From Coprinopsis marcescibilis (lineage: Eukaryota; Basidiomycota; Agaricomycetes; Agaricales; Psathyrellaceae), in contig ML210368.1 of the NCBI GenBank assembly GCA_004369085.1, positions 1 to 45,839 on the forward strand: DNA of 45,839 nucleotides, read 5' to 3'. The notes beneath the pieces were generated by a model. The model was given only the letters and a program-made list of their open reading frames with translations, made no database searches and was not told where the DNA came from. Position 1 is the stretch's first letter, and the number at the start of each line of letters is the position of its first letter. The translations under genes were made by a program, and so were the position numbers. Positions 11,165 to 21,472 of this stretch are shown piece after piece.

Positions 11165-12774
11165 GCTGCTTATGCTGTTGGGGCAAAGCTGTGATCCTTA
11201 TCAAGAGCCTTCAAAATCCCGTCGATGCCCACGGACGCCATGTTTGTACTTTTTAAACAAAATACGTTACATCGGACTCACATCATGTTAACGGCCCACC
11301 CCGCCCGAGACGGCGGGCGCTGTTGGGGGCCCCGGTGGCTCACAGCACATCAATGCAGCGAACCCGGCATTGATTGATCGGGACATGCGAGCGCTTATCA
11401 CCTTGTAACACCCGGCCGCATTTGTTCGCATTCGCCCACCCCGGATCTATTGGCCAACTAAATCTGCAAGACAAACGTACTGTAAGAGTGAGACTCCGTG
11501 ATAAATCAAAAATATCATGGTACATAAATAGGGACGACGAATAACCCAGTGTTGTGGAATTTCGGGAATGTTCAGGACTATTAGGATCGAATGGAAGACC
11601 AAAGGGAGGCTTGCAAACGGCTCCAAGCAAACAGTACTATACTGCTAGGATTATGATACAATGCCTTGTGGCGGCTCTGTAACACTGTTTACTGCAGACC
11701 TCTCACGGTGTCTCGGCTTCACACTGGAATGCCACTCACTCGGGAGGTTTGACCCGGTCTGGAACCCTGAATAGATTTGCCCTGGATGTGCCAATTTCTG
11801 CATACCTGTGCATGGACCAGGGTACGACCCATCGACACCGAGATAATGTTGACTCAATAAAACGACAAGCTGTATACGCCTGGATGCTCTGTTAGTACGT
11901 GAGCGGTTCCATATTAACTGGGAGATATGGAACTTCCCATGAGGCGATGATATGCAAGATCTACAATCTGCCACCAGCGAGCTATATGGAAGAATACATT
12001 CACTCCCGGCTCCGTGCTGCTGTGTATCAGAGTTAATTAAATCCAAAGTCAAGCCTACCCGTGCGCAGTTGTTGATAGTGATGAAGACACTGTGGCACCT
12101 TTGGCTGACAGGAACAAGTGTCAGCAGGCTGTACGCGTCAAATATAACTTCTATCTGGCAATGATTGCCGCACTGTTTAGTCCTTCTCACGAGTGAACTG
12201 TCGCCTACAATATCGCGCACAGCAATTCATCATAGAAGAACTTCTGAGGGTCTAGAACGAATGAATTGAGCTCTTTAGGTGCACGTAGGAAATCTGGGAG
12301 TCACCGCATGATATATGATCACCGGGTCAAGAGTTGAGTATTCCAAAAATGTTTTGCGATGAAAATATGGAAGGACCAGGTGACATGAGGCAAGCGAATC
12401 GAACCCATCCAGTCATATATTAATCATACTTCACACGGACAGCAGATACGGGGGAACAAGCGATTGAGTAGATGAACTCGAAATGAGGGATGGAATGCGG
12501 TTGAAGATCGATATCCTGTTGAATGGTCCAACGCAAACCTGTGCATAGCGTTTTGAAGGTTTGAACATGATAAAAGCAGCGGGGAATTTCAAGTTATCTC
12601 CTATGATATTCGCGATCGAGTTATTAATGACGTGACGGACCCAGTTCCCAGCCTGCCAGCCTGAGAGCAAATCTATGATGACGATGATAACCCAGGGTGG
12701 AAAACACGTCTTTCGTCTATATCACCACTACTCTAATCTCCACCCCGCCATAAACCTTAAGGATACGATAAAAG
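11165..12774. other. Intergenic region with one weak candidate gene
   Basis: This is a 1.6-kb gap between copy 3 and the Rossmann-fold gene. The only item of note is a possible spliced gene on the minus strand, described separately (11651-12220). The stretch 11280-11340 is GC-rich, with runs of C and G. Nothing else is recognised. Confidence 0.5.
11651..12220 (-). CDS. Doubtful gene, possible Cys-containing protein
   Basis: A 189-codon frame is open on the minus strand, but it is probably interrupted by introns. Around 12009-12061 there is a plausible intron, with donor GGTAGGCT, branch TTAAC and acceptor ATACACAG. A second GTATGC donor follows GTCCATGCACAG near 11802-11813. The inferred peptide has scattered cysteines (CGNHCQ, SQRCHS, NNCAR, DCRSCISS). 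I see no signal peptide and recognise no family. It may be a real gene with an unresolved 5' end, or chance. Treat only as a lead. Confidence 0.2.
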   Translation of the reverse strand: MRDIVGDSSLVRRTKQCGNHCQIEVIFDAYSLLTLVPVSQRCHSVFITINNCARVGLTLDLINSDTQQHGAGSECILPYSSLVADCRSCISSPHGKFHISQLIWNRSRTNRASRRIQLVVLLSQHYLGVDGSYPGPCTGMQKLAHPGQIYSGFQTGSNLPSEWHSSVKPRHRERSAVNSVTEPPQGIVS

Positions 12775-13739
12775 ATGTCGAAGAACGTAGTTATTATTGG
12801 CGGACATGGAAAGGTTGTGTTTCTCGCATAACTAAACGGGGATGCTCGGTTAAACCAAGTTTGCTTTGCTAGGTCGCATTGAAGCTGACTCGTCTCCTTA
12901 CCAATGCGGGACACAAGGTCACTTCAGTGATTAGAACCACTGAACAAGAGGAAGAAATCAAGGAGGCCGGTGCCACACCTCACGTCCTGTCATTGGAGGA
13001 CGCGCTAGCTGACAGGTTCACGAGTCTATTCATCGAGAAGGCAGCAGATGTTGTGTACTTTACTGCTGGTGCTGGAGGAAAAGGGGGCGAGGACCGTACA
13101 AAGAAGGTTGATTTTGAAGGTGCAGTCAAGATCTATGATAGCATTGAAGGTGTCGAACGAGAGGGAGGCAAAAAGAATCCGCACTTGATCTTGGTATCTG
13201 CTGTGGACATTAGAAACCCAGATAAGATCCCAGAACACTATGTGAGTGTTCCCGAGCCTTTTTTTATTAATTTTTGACTGTAGAAATGCTTCTGACACTA
13301 ACATACATTGATGCACCTTGTCTTAATTTTTAGGATGAATCCGACAGACAGATGTCTGAGAGGATCCGGAAAGTGATTGCGTCGTACATGCACTGGAAAT
13401 ACGAGGCGGATAAGAATCTCATCAAGCGTGATGCGTTCAGCTGGTCCATTCTACGACCTGGAGGACTATCAGATGCACCTGGGACTGGAAAAGCATCTAT
13501 TGGTAGGACGCACCTCAGTCCGGTTGTTTCAGTGAGCTCTCATATTTGCATGATCGAGGAGATTCTTGTCCAATTCACATGGTATTCTATAGAGAGATGA
13601 TGTTTCCCTAGCCCTGTTTCTCTTGTTGGACAGGCAAGATGCCAATAAGCTGGCGATTGATTTTGTTGGCGGAGATATACCTGTGAGCGAAGGATTAGAT
13701 GCTTTCATCGCAAGAGGAGTTACCGACTGGTTGGGTTGA
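12775..13739 (+). CDS. NAD(P)-binding Rossmann-fold protein (atypical SDR, YMR090W/NmrA-like)
   Basis: Four exons, 12775..12813, 12873..13241, 13334..13531 and 13593..13739, give 250 residues, typical of small atypical short-chain dehydrogenases. The N-terminus MSKNVVIIGGHGKVALKL is a beta-strand followed by the dinucleotide loop G9-x-x-G12-x-x-A15 that binds the pyrophosphate of NAD(P). Later landmarks are DVVYFTAGAGGKGGEDRTKK, VSAVDIR, WSILRPGG and the C-terminal SRDDVSLALFLLLDRQDA with FVGGDIPV, all usual in the YMR090W/SDR_a5-like group. The classical Tyr-x-x-x-Lys pair is not evident where an active dehydrogenase would have it, so it may be a redox sensor or an unusual oxidoreductase. 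The substrate cannot be named. The first donor (GTTGTG) is weak but is forced by frame continuity. Confidence 0.9.
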
Positions 13740-14268
13740 CTCGGAATACATGGTATGTATTGCCGGAGGAAGTTTCTTCGTTCCCAGCCTAATGAAAACA
13801 AATAGTTTTTCTGTGTGTGTGTGTCTGATATTTAGTGTTTCAATTGAGAGGAGTCAGGGCACGAAATCGGACTGATTTCTACGCGAAAGAGGACGCATCA
13901 GGATCTTCAGTAGACATATGTTGTCCATTGTCCAGCTTGAAGCAGATACTCTTGCCACTTCAATATTCAATATTCAATATTCAAGCTCCAAGGACTCGAC
14001 GGGACACGACTCGTCTGAGTGGCAGTGACGACATGGTCCGTGTCACGAATGCACGTGGCCGTGACATAACGTGGACCACTGACTGTCAAACAGTCACACT
14101 AGTAGCACGGCGGTTGGTGGCAGACTCGCAAAGTTCATAATGAGCCCTTCAATTTAAACCGCATTCTCGATATCTCTGTCTTCACGCCTCCGCGATACTC
14201 AATATAGGCCAGCCGGGCTACCCTGACAGCGCCTCAAGATTCCTTCAGGCGTAAAACTTTCGTTATTA
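13740..14268. promoter_or_regulatory. TDP1 upstream region with short repeats
   Basis: This 529-bp gap holds the TDP1 promoter. It contains a heptamer tandem repeat (13959-13984) and a bipartite inverted repeat: TGGTCC at 14034-14039 matches GGACCA at 14073-14078, and TGTCACG at 14041-14047 matches CGTGACA at 14060-14066. A perfect 7-bp hairpin with a 3-nt loop lies at 14080-14096. Any regulatory role is inference; no known fungal binding site is assigned. Confidence 0.45.
13959..13984 (+). repeat. TTCAATA heptamer tandem repeat
   Basis: About 3.7 exact tandem copies of TTCAATA lie in the gap before TDP1. It looks like a simple AT-rich microsatellite. Confidence 0.85.
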
Positions 14269-16905
14269 ATGTCGGACAACGAGGATCTGGCCAGGTTAGC
14301 TCGGACTGAATCTTTATCTGAAGTTTTTACTTTATTAAGATATCTCTCAGAGCAATTGCTCTCAGTCTTGAGGACCAGAAGCAACAAACCAGAGAGGTGA
14401 TTGACCTGATAACCGACGACGAAGACGACGAAGAGACAGATTTCCAAAGACACCTTCAATTAGCACTTGAGGAATCACAAAATCAGGCCCCTGCTGTTCA
14501 TGACGTCCCCGAGGAACACTCTGAGACACTAAAGCGCCCTGTATGGTTGATGGACAGGGCGAAGCTTGAGAGGGAGCGACTAGAGAGACAGAAGAAATAC
14601 CAACAGCAGAACCCAAGCTCAGCAGGATCTGGTACCCGACGCAGTAGTCCAGATGATAGCAGCAGCGAGGACGAGAGGCCTGCTAAACGTCCCAACCTCG
14701 CATCATCATCAGGGCTCAAACAATCTCCTCCTCGAACCTCTGGTAGCTCCGAGTCCAAACCAGAAGATCAGATTTTCTGGCAAGGGGAGTTCCGGCAAAC
14801 CGCCACTCGATATGCTGATCCTCGCGCAGATGGTAGACCCACCTTCCGTTTAACCCAAGTATTGGGCGAGGTAACGCTTATTGTTGTATGACAAGGTGTA
14901 TCACAATCTTTACTGACTGGCCCATTAGAAGGAAGAGCTGGCGTTCGCCATCATATCCTCATATTCCCTGGATTTACCCTGGATTTATCAATTCTTCAAC
15001 CCCTCAGTACCTGTTATCATAGTGGCGCAGCCTGATAATGGTGGGCCTCCGAGCATAAAGAACGTCCTCCCTCATTGGATTAGAACCACGCCACATTTGC
15101 GTGGCGGATTTGGCTGCCAACATATGAAGGTGAGTCTTCCCTGCATTCTGCTTTCGATCGGACAAGCTCACTAATACGACCTGCCTTCAGTTTATGCTCG
15201 TATGTCCTTTTCTGCTCGAAGCATCATAGACGCTTACTTCCCTTTCATCAGCTTTTCTACAAATCCGGGCGACTTCGAGTGGTGGTCTCGACAGCGAACC
15301 TGATCGCGTATGATTGGCGCGACATGGAAAACGTAATACAATGAAAGCCTTTGAGCATGTTGACACTGATACATACGCCGCACTCCTCTAGTCTGTTTGG
15401 CTACAAGATGTACCATTGCGCTCGGTGCCTGCTCAGAAGGACCCCAAAGCCGACGACTTCCCTGCAACGCTTCAATATATGCTCATTGCCGTCAACGTCG
15501 CCCCTGCCTTAACGGCCATGATCAGCGATAATGTAAGCTGTTCACCTGTCACCGGTCGACCTTTTCTCATGGTACCCTAGCACCCCAACTTGCCTATCAA
15601 ATCAATCGAAGAGTTGCGACAGCGATGGGACTGGAGCAACGTTAAAGTGCACCTGGTACCTTCTATTGCTGGCAGACACGAAGGATGGCCAAGTGTGATA
15701 AAGTAGGCATTGTTGCCTCGTAGTGTCTTCGCGCTGCTCAAAGAACGACCTTCGCATTTCGTATAGGAGTGGGCATCCTCGGCTTATGGCGGCTGTCCGT
15801 AAGATGAGCTTGCGAACAGGCAAGGGGCTCAAAGCAAAAACATTGGTCCTTGAGTGCCAGGTAAGATTTGGGTGGTATTTGACATGACCCGAGGGGTGAT
15901 ACTAAAGGTTGTGTGGTCACATAGGGGTCGAGCCTGGGGAACTTCACCACTCAGTGGCTAAATGAGTTCCATTGGTCAGCACGTGGAGAATCAGCCGAGG
16001 ACTGGCTGGACGATGCAAAGAAACGACGCGAGAAGCTTCCGTATCCACCCATTAAAATCGTTTTTCCAACAAAGAAAGCCGTTCAAGATTCCGCGCTCGG
16101 AGAACAGGTGGGGTCGAGACTACCCTTTCTTCTAGCTCGAGTCTGATGGACGCGCGTCCTTATCCTTGTCGTTTCTTTATTGAAAATTTACAGGGTGGCG
16201 GTACTATCTTTTGCAGGCGAAAGCAGTGGAGCGCGAAGACTTTTCCTCGTGAAAACTTCTATGATTCCAGGAGTAAAGGTGGTCCTGTGCTGATGCATTC
16301 AAAGGTGCGCCTTCCGCGCATCCGCTTACTGCGTGCGAAGCTCAGCCATGCCATGGGGCGCTGGGAACACTGACACACCTCCTGCTTGGTTTTGGTAACT
16401 ATAGATGATCATAGCAGTGTTGCGTGACAACCCGCATTCATCAAAGCAAAGCAACCGAGTTCCTGAAGACAGTGAAACGGAAGATGACTCGGATGACGAA
16501 ATTCAAATCGTCGAGCCGGCAGTCGGCTGGGCATACCTTGGTTCCCACAATTTCACGCCGTCAGCGTGGGGGAACCTCTCCGGTTCTTCATTCAATCCCA
16601 TATTGAACGTACGCACCTTTTCTGCTGCGGATTAGTGAGCGAATGACTCGGAAGATTATTAACTGGGATTACATATCACTACAGATAACTAATTACGAAG
16701 TAGGTGTCGTATTTCCTCTGAAGGATGGCATCGAGGTGGATAGAGCGGCTTGTTGGAGACGTCCTCCAGCGAAATACGCGACGGGCAAGGACGAACCTTG
16801 GGTACGTTTCTCACGGCTTGGCTATCAGACCGCGTTCAATAGTTTGAGATTCGCTGTTTCATATTTCAGATGCAAGAAGAATCTGTTCATCATCAAAACC
16901 TGTGA
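14269..16905 (+). CDS. TDP1: Tyrosyl-DNA phosphodiesterase 1
   Basis: Thirteen exons give 614 residues: 14269..14294, 14351..14870, 14929..15129, 15191..15199, 15252..15332, 15392..15532, 15581..15702, 15767..15860, 15925..16107, 16194..16304, 16405..16608, 16685..16801 and 16870..16905. Exon 4 is a 9-nt microexon encoding Phe-Met-Leu. The enzyme hydrolyses the bond between a topoisomerase I tyrosine and a DNA 3' end, and belongs to the phospholipase D superfamily. Both HKN motifs are visible. The first has H247 and K249 (GCQHMK) with N268 (STANLIAYDW). The second has H494 and K496 (LMHSKMII) with N545 (GSHNFTPSAWG). The extreme C-terminus DEPWMQEES matches the family ending. Residues 1-52 contain two ubiquitin-interacting-like helices around a SUMO-binding-like motif (VIDLITDDEDDEE, 25-37). 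Residues 60-165 are low-complexity, charged and probably disordered. Expected in the nucleus. Confidence 0.95.
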
Positions 16906-17467
16906 TGACGACCAGACGACGACGGCGAACTGCGTACTGCGCACTGATTCCAAGTCGTTGGATGTTCGATGGATGGGTTGGTTGGACCCCTGGTTCTTCG
17001 CGTCCCTGTCGCGTTTCCAGTTAATCTTGATCCCAATAGTCAACACCCGGTCTTCTAGTTTGTAGTTTTGCAATGCGACACATCCACACATCCCTCACCG
17101 GGGACAGATCCCTTTGACGCAAATGCGTAATGAGTCGCTGGGGTCAGGCGAACTCGGGCTATATTGTGATGTGGATCAAAAAATCTATTCTCTGCGCAGC
17201 AGTCTAAAACTTTGTTCCAAGGAATGCTACAGGCGGTATACAAGATAAATGTACGAAATAATAATATGCTACATGAAGTGTGTGATGAGAGGTGAAACAA
17301 ATGCAGTGGAACAGTTTAATGCTGGGTCTAGATTAAGGCCACAAGTGTCCATGGGTTAGAAGCTACGATTAGTGGAAATATAGGATGTGAGAGAATCTTC
17401 TAGGTTGTGTTAGATAGAATAAATTAAGAGATATAATGATAAACCAAGAGAGGGTTGAGGGTTGAGT
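16906..17467. other. Convergent intergenic region
   Basis: This 562-bp gap lies between the 3' ends of TDP1 and the adenylating enzyme. An open frame running on from TDP1 exon 12 to about 17065 exists only if the last intron is retained; the spliced form gives the expected family C-terminus. From about 17180 the sequence becomes AT-rich, as expected of 3' untranslated regions. Confidence 0.6.
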
Positions 17468-19291
17468 TCATCGAGAACGGGTGAATATGCGGTCGAGCTC
17501 CGACGTGAATGCTTCTTCGACAGCCTTCCGGCGGATGTTTCCTTTGGTTGCCGTTCTGGGAAGGGTTTTTGGGGTAACGATGACGAGCATGTCGGGGGAG
17601 GTAATGCGCTCGTGCATGTAACGTCTGCTATGGAACTGGCGAGTCTTCCTAATGATCTCTTTCTTGAGTTTATCGTGATCCATCTCGACAGCCGGCTCGA
17701 TGAACATGACAGGAGACGGACGTCCTGATCCAACGACGACGCACTCAGCAATAAGGTTTCCGCACACTGCTCTTGCGTTATCCTCGATCGCCTTGGTGTC
17801 GCAGCGGAGACTGGTTTCTGATTTGATCCAGTCATCATCGCGGCCACGGGAGACGTACCATCCTGGTGAGACCTCCTGGAAAAGATCTCCGGTGCGGAGA
17901 TGCCCATCTGGACCACGTAGCGACTCGTGCGGGCAATCTGGGGAGTCTGAGAGGATGACGAGTTCGTAGAGGGCACCAGTCGATTGATGGACCCCCTCGG
18001 TGTTGGTGGAGATGGGGACAAATTTGTACGATGTTCCAGGGAGGGGACGGAGCAGTGCATCATTCTTCCCGTGACCTCCTGAAAGGAGCATGCCCCCAAT
18101 CTCGGTGCTACCGAACAAGTTCTGCAAGAAGGAAAGTTTAGCGCCTTGTGGAAAAGGATGGGGGGCTAGAATTGGACTAACCCTTAATTTGATGCCGTTT
18201 TTGTACGCCAATTGTTCTTCGTCGCGGGGAAGGGCGAGGCCACTGTAGATAACATCGTCCAAGTTGACGAGCAGGTTGAGGAGCTTGGGGTCTTGCCGTG
18301 CGTTTCTGAGGTGCATTCCAAGCCAGGAACCAAATGCGTTGAGGCGGTTGAGACCACATCTTGTGATCATGTCGATCAATTCCTCGGAGGAGTAGTCAAG
18401 TTTCGTAGGTTGAATAACACAAGAGCCATGTTGGAGAGTTCCAAGGAACACTGAGATTGAGGTCAGTAACTTTGATGCGGCAATCAAAAGGAAATTATTA
18501 CGCACTGAAGGTCTGGGCGATGTGGCTCATGCTTCCGCTGTAAGAGAGAGTTTAGACTAACCAAAAGGAATATGCAAGCGAGCGTATACGTACATAAACA
18601 CGGTCACGTCTTGGCGGTCGGCATTCCGAGGTTTTGAGATATGATGTGACTTTTCGACGACGCTATTGAACCATTTGTAGCTGCAAGGAACGAGCTTGGG
18701 GCTTCCAGAAGTCGATCCACTGGTGTGGAAGATGAAGGCTATATCGTCTTCGTTTTGGACTGGGGTAATCTCATGGAGGGTTTCGTTGACGTCTGGGATG
18801 TCGGCTGTCGTCAAAGCACAATGCCTGGGGATGTCGCAGTCTTGAAGGACCGAGGTGAAGCAGGAATCGTGGATGAGTGCCTTTGCGTTGGCGCGTCGAA
18901 GCAATTCCATGACGACCACTGGATTTGGTAACCTCAAGCTGAACAGTTGAGGAATGTAGCCGGCTCTTGAGATGCCGTATACGTGCAGACAGTCAATGTA
19001 TGTGATGCCGCTCAGCCTACAACACCGATCAGGAATGCAATACACAGAATAGAAGATGCAGTTTACACACCATAGCCCAACTACTGAACCCTGTTGAACA
19101 CCGTCATGGCCGAGGGTGCACATCCAGTGACGAGCGTAGAGCTCGACGTCGTGTCGGAATTCCTGGTAGGAAATGGTGCCCCAGGAGTCTACTTTCCCTG
19201 TTGAGGGTGAGATGTGGGGAAGTCTGAAGAGTGGCGCGCTGTGGTAGCGCGACGTGCTTTCTTGGAAGACGTCGAGATGTGACCTGACCAT
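17468..19291 (-). CDS. Free-standing adenylate-forming enzyme (ANL superfamily)
   Basis: Five exons on the complement, 19071..19291, 18594..19016, 18506..18537, 18182..18450 and 17468..18121, give 532 residues. The adenylation core motifs are in order: P-loop A3 HTSGSTSGSPK (171-181), A5 NLFGSTEIGG (316-325), A7 TGD (392-394), A8 GRDDD (408-412) and the A10 catalytic lysine K508 in TATKGNIRRK. These enzymes activate a carboxylic acid with ATP to an acyl-adenylate and pass it to CoA or a carrier. The sequence style resembles the adenylation domains of fungal NRPS-like reductases, but the protein stops about 24 residues after A10, with no carrier, reductase or thioesterase domain. It may be an acyl- or aryl-CoA ligase, or may act in trans with a separate carrier; the substrate is unknown. 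The start at 19291 is the first ATG of the open first exon. One exon is only 32 nt. Confidence 0.9.
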
Positions 19292-21472
19292 GTTAGATAG
19301 GATGAGGTGAGTAGGGAGAACGAGTAGATGAGGTACAACACACCATTTCCTTTATATGCTCGAGAGATTCGTACCGTATCCGAGTCAGATTCGGAAATAA
19401 TAGGTAGATCCCAACTTTTGCGCACTTGTCGATTCTGGCTGTGAATAGCCTCTGCAAAACCGGTGAAACAAGGCCATGGACTGAGTGCCCCCGTGGATCA
19501 TCATTAATGATATGCGGACCCATCGTGACTCGATCCGAGATTCATGGCAAGAATAGATATACCTTCGTTTGAAATCTGAGTCATGACCTCAGTAATTTAG
19601 TGACAGTTACCGCTGAACCCATCAAATCTTCGAATCTTACTAGCATCAAACGGACGTCTTGAATTATTTTCGCTTGACCTTCGGCTGAACAAGTATATCA
19701 GTGATTTCAAGGGGATAAGCTGGAAGAGGATAACCGGAAAGGCCAATACTTTTGAAACGCTTACAGCCAGTTACAGCCCCAGAAGATGGTGATGGTGCAA
19801 ATGGCTTGCGCTAGAAACCACAGCCTCAAGACCTGAATATCATTCAAATCTGGAGTTCTTGATTCCTGACGAACAGGTTCAAGGGATGCCAGCGTCGCGC
19901 TCCGATCCAGTTGGGCGCTGACATAACTCCCACGTGACAAATCTCTTGTTTTTCCTTGCCTTGCGCGAGCATGTCGCGGACATTTCAACAGCACTTGCGG
20001 GTGAAGACACACTGTCACAAGGTCTATCGACATCGGATACTTTCATCTAGTCATTTAGAAGTCTTGGTCGGTGCCAAGGCGTCTATTCCCCCGACCTTTC
20101 CCTTATATTTTCCTTTTTATGAGTACCAATCGCGGACCATGAACACCACCGGCGTCTATGAACTAGAGAACCCAGGTATCCTCATCCTGAGCGTCCGCAC
20201 CGTCCATTTTCGTTTCAGTAAGTCCAGATGGACAAAAACCAGAATTTATGTCTATTCCCTGTACTTTGGCTGTCCTTGCATGACAACGGTATGGCCTACA
20301 TGTTTTTGTGTATACCCTTAGATGGTTACCCACCCAGCCACAAACGGCCCATTGGGCCGCCCTTATGGCAGGACACACAACAACATACATCTCTCTCTTG
20401 CCCAAATCTTACCGTTGATCTGAGTGCTTGACTTTGACGTCATTCATCTATAAGCTTCGAGACTGGTCAGATGTTCCCCTGGCAATCTCCATCCAGTAGC
20501 GAACGCAGTCAGAGGCCTCGGACGGGATAGCACTATCTATGTCTGCTCTGCTGCGTAATGGCGCCCCGCTTACTCACCTTCAATTGAGGTATTACTATAC
20601 AGTTGATGTTCCTATCACCTTGCTTACTGTGGATTCAACCGACGACTATTCTGAGTCGTTTGTTTGCGAAATAGCATCGCAATGGTCTTATTGTTTAAAA
20701 ATTAAAAAGCAAAGTAAAGCTTGATGGTATATAGACATATTAACAAATAGATCCGGCCAAAATCTGGACATCGGAAGTCCGAATCGCATTCCTTTCTCCC
20801 GCTCTATCTCTCCGAGTCTATCATATGTAGGATTCAGCCTCGTGTTCGATGGCTATCCTATAGCAGTAAATTTTGAATAGTTGAATGAACCCTTGGAGCT
20901 ACAAGCGGGTGTCCAGACGCACTGGTACTAGTTGTCCATCTGGACACGCGGTATGGCGGTGCGGCAGTGAGCTCAATTAAGATGTTTGTCATTGCATCTT
21001 TTCAAAGGTCAACAGCTTCCTAATGGTCAGCAACTGCAATTCAACTCGGATGTCCGCATGACGTCGACGTGCCAGATAAAACTAACGGCAATGCGAGGTA
21101 ATGGGACTACGCATCGTTGTCTGGGAGAGGCGGCAAGGAAGACTACCTTCACAAACGCTCAGATCGTCTACGCTTCCATCCATTTCAATATCTGGCCTGT
21201 GATTATTAACTTCGATTTTGATTCGGACGGCTTGGTTTGACCACCTCGGACCATGACAAAACAATCATAGGAGAAACTGGGGCGTCAACGATTTCAGTCG
21301 GCATCTACAATCGTGTCAGATAGGACCTACTAAGCCAGGAGCTCGTCAATAGATGCTGCGCCATGGACTTCGGATTCAATCTTTTTTTGATGAAGATGGC
21401 TCGAACCCCACAGGTACTCTCAATCAACTGTTCAACTCGCAGTGCTTGAATAATCAAAGATTTTCGATGCAG
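19292..21472. other. Intergenic region and unresolved 5' part of the next gene
   Basis: The left 1.6 kb holds the adenylating-enzyme promoter and spacer. A short ATG frame at about 20140 (MNTTGVYELENPG) has a nearby GTAAGT donor but no recognisable family. From about 20980 onward some stretches could be 5' exons of the membrane-protein gene: a frame with LFKGQQLPNGQQLQFNSD near 21000, one with GETGASTISVGIYN near 21271-21312, and DEDGSNPT near 21390-21413, whose donor GTACTC fits the next exon in phase. I could not choose a single consistent model. Confidence 0.4.

Noticed and set aside
16802..17065. Read-through extension of TDP1 beyond exon 12
   Set aside because: Splicing to 16870 yields DEPWMQEES, the expected family C-terminus; the extension has no resemblance to TDP1.
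17410..18099. A 229-codon minus-strand frame
   Set aside because: It is a shifted frame of the adenylating enzyme's last exon, where core motifs A5 to A10 are in the other frame.
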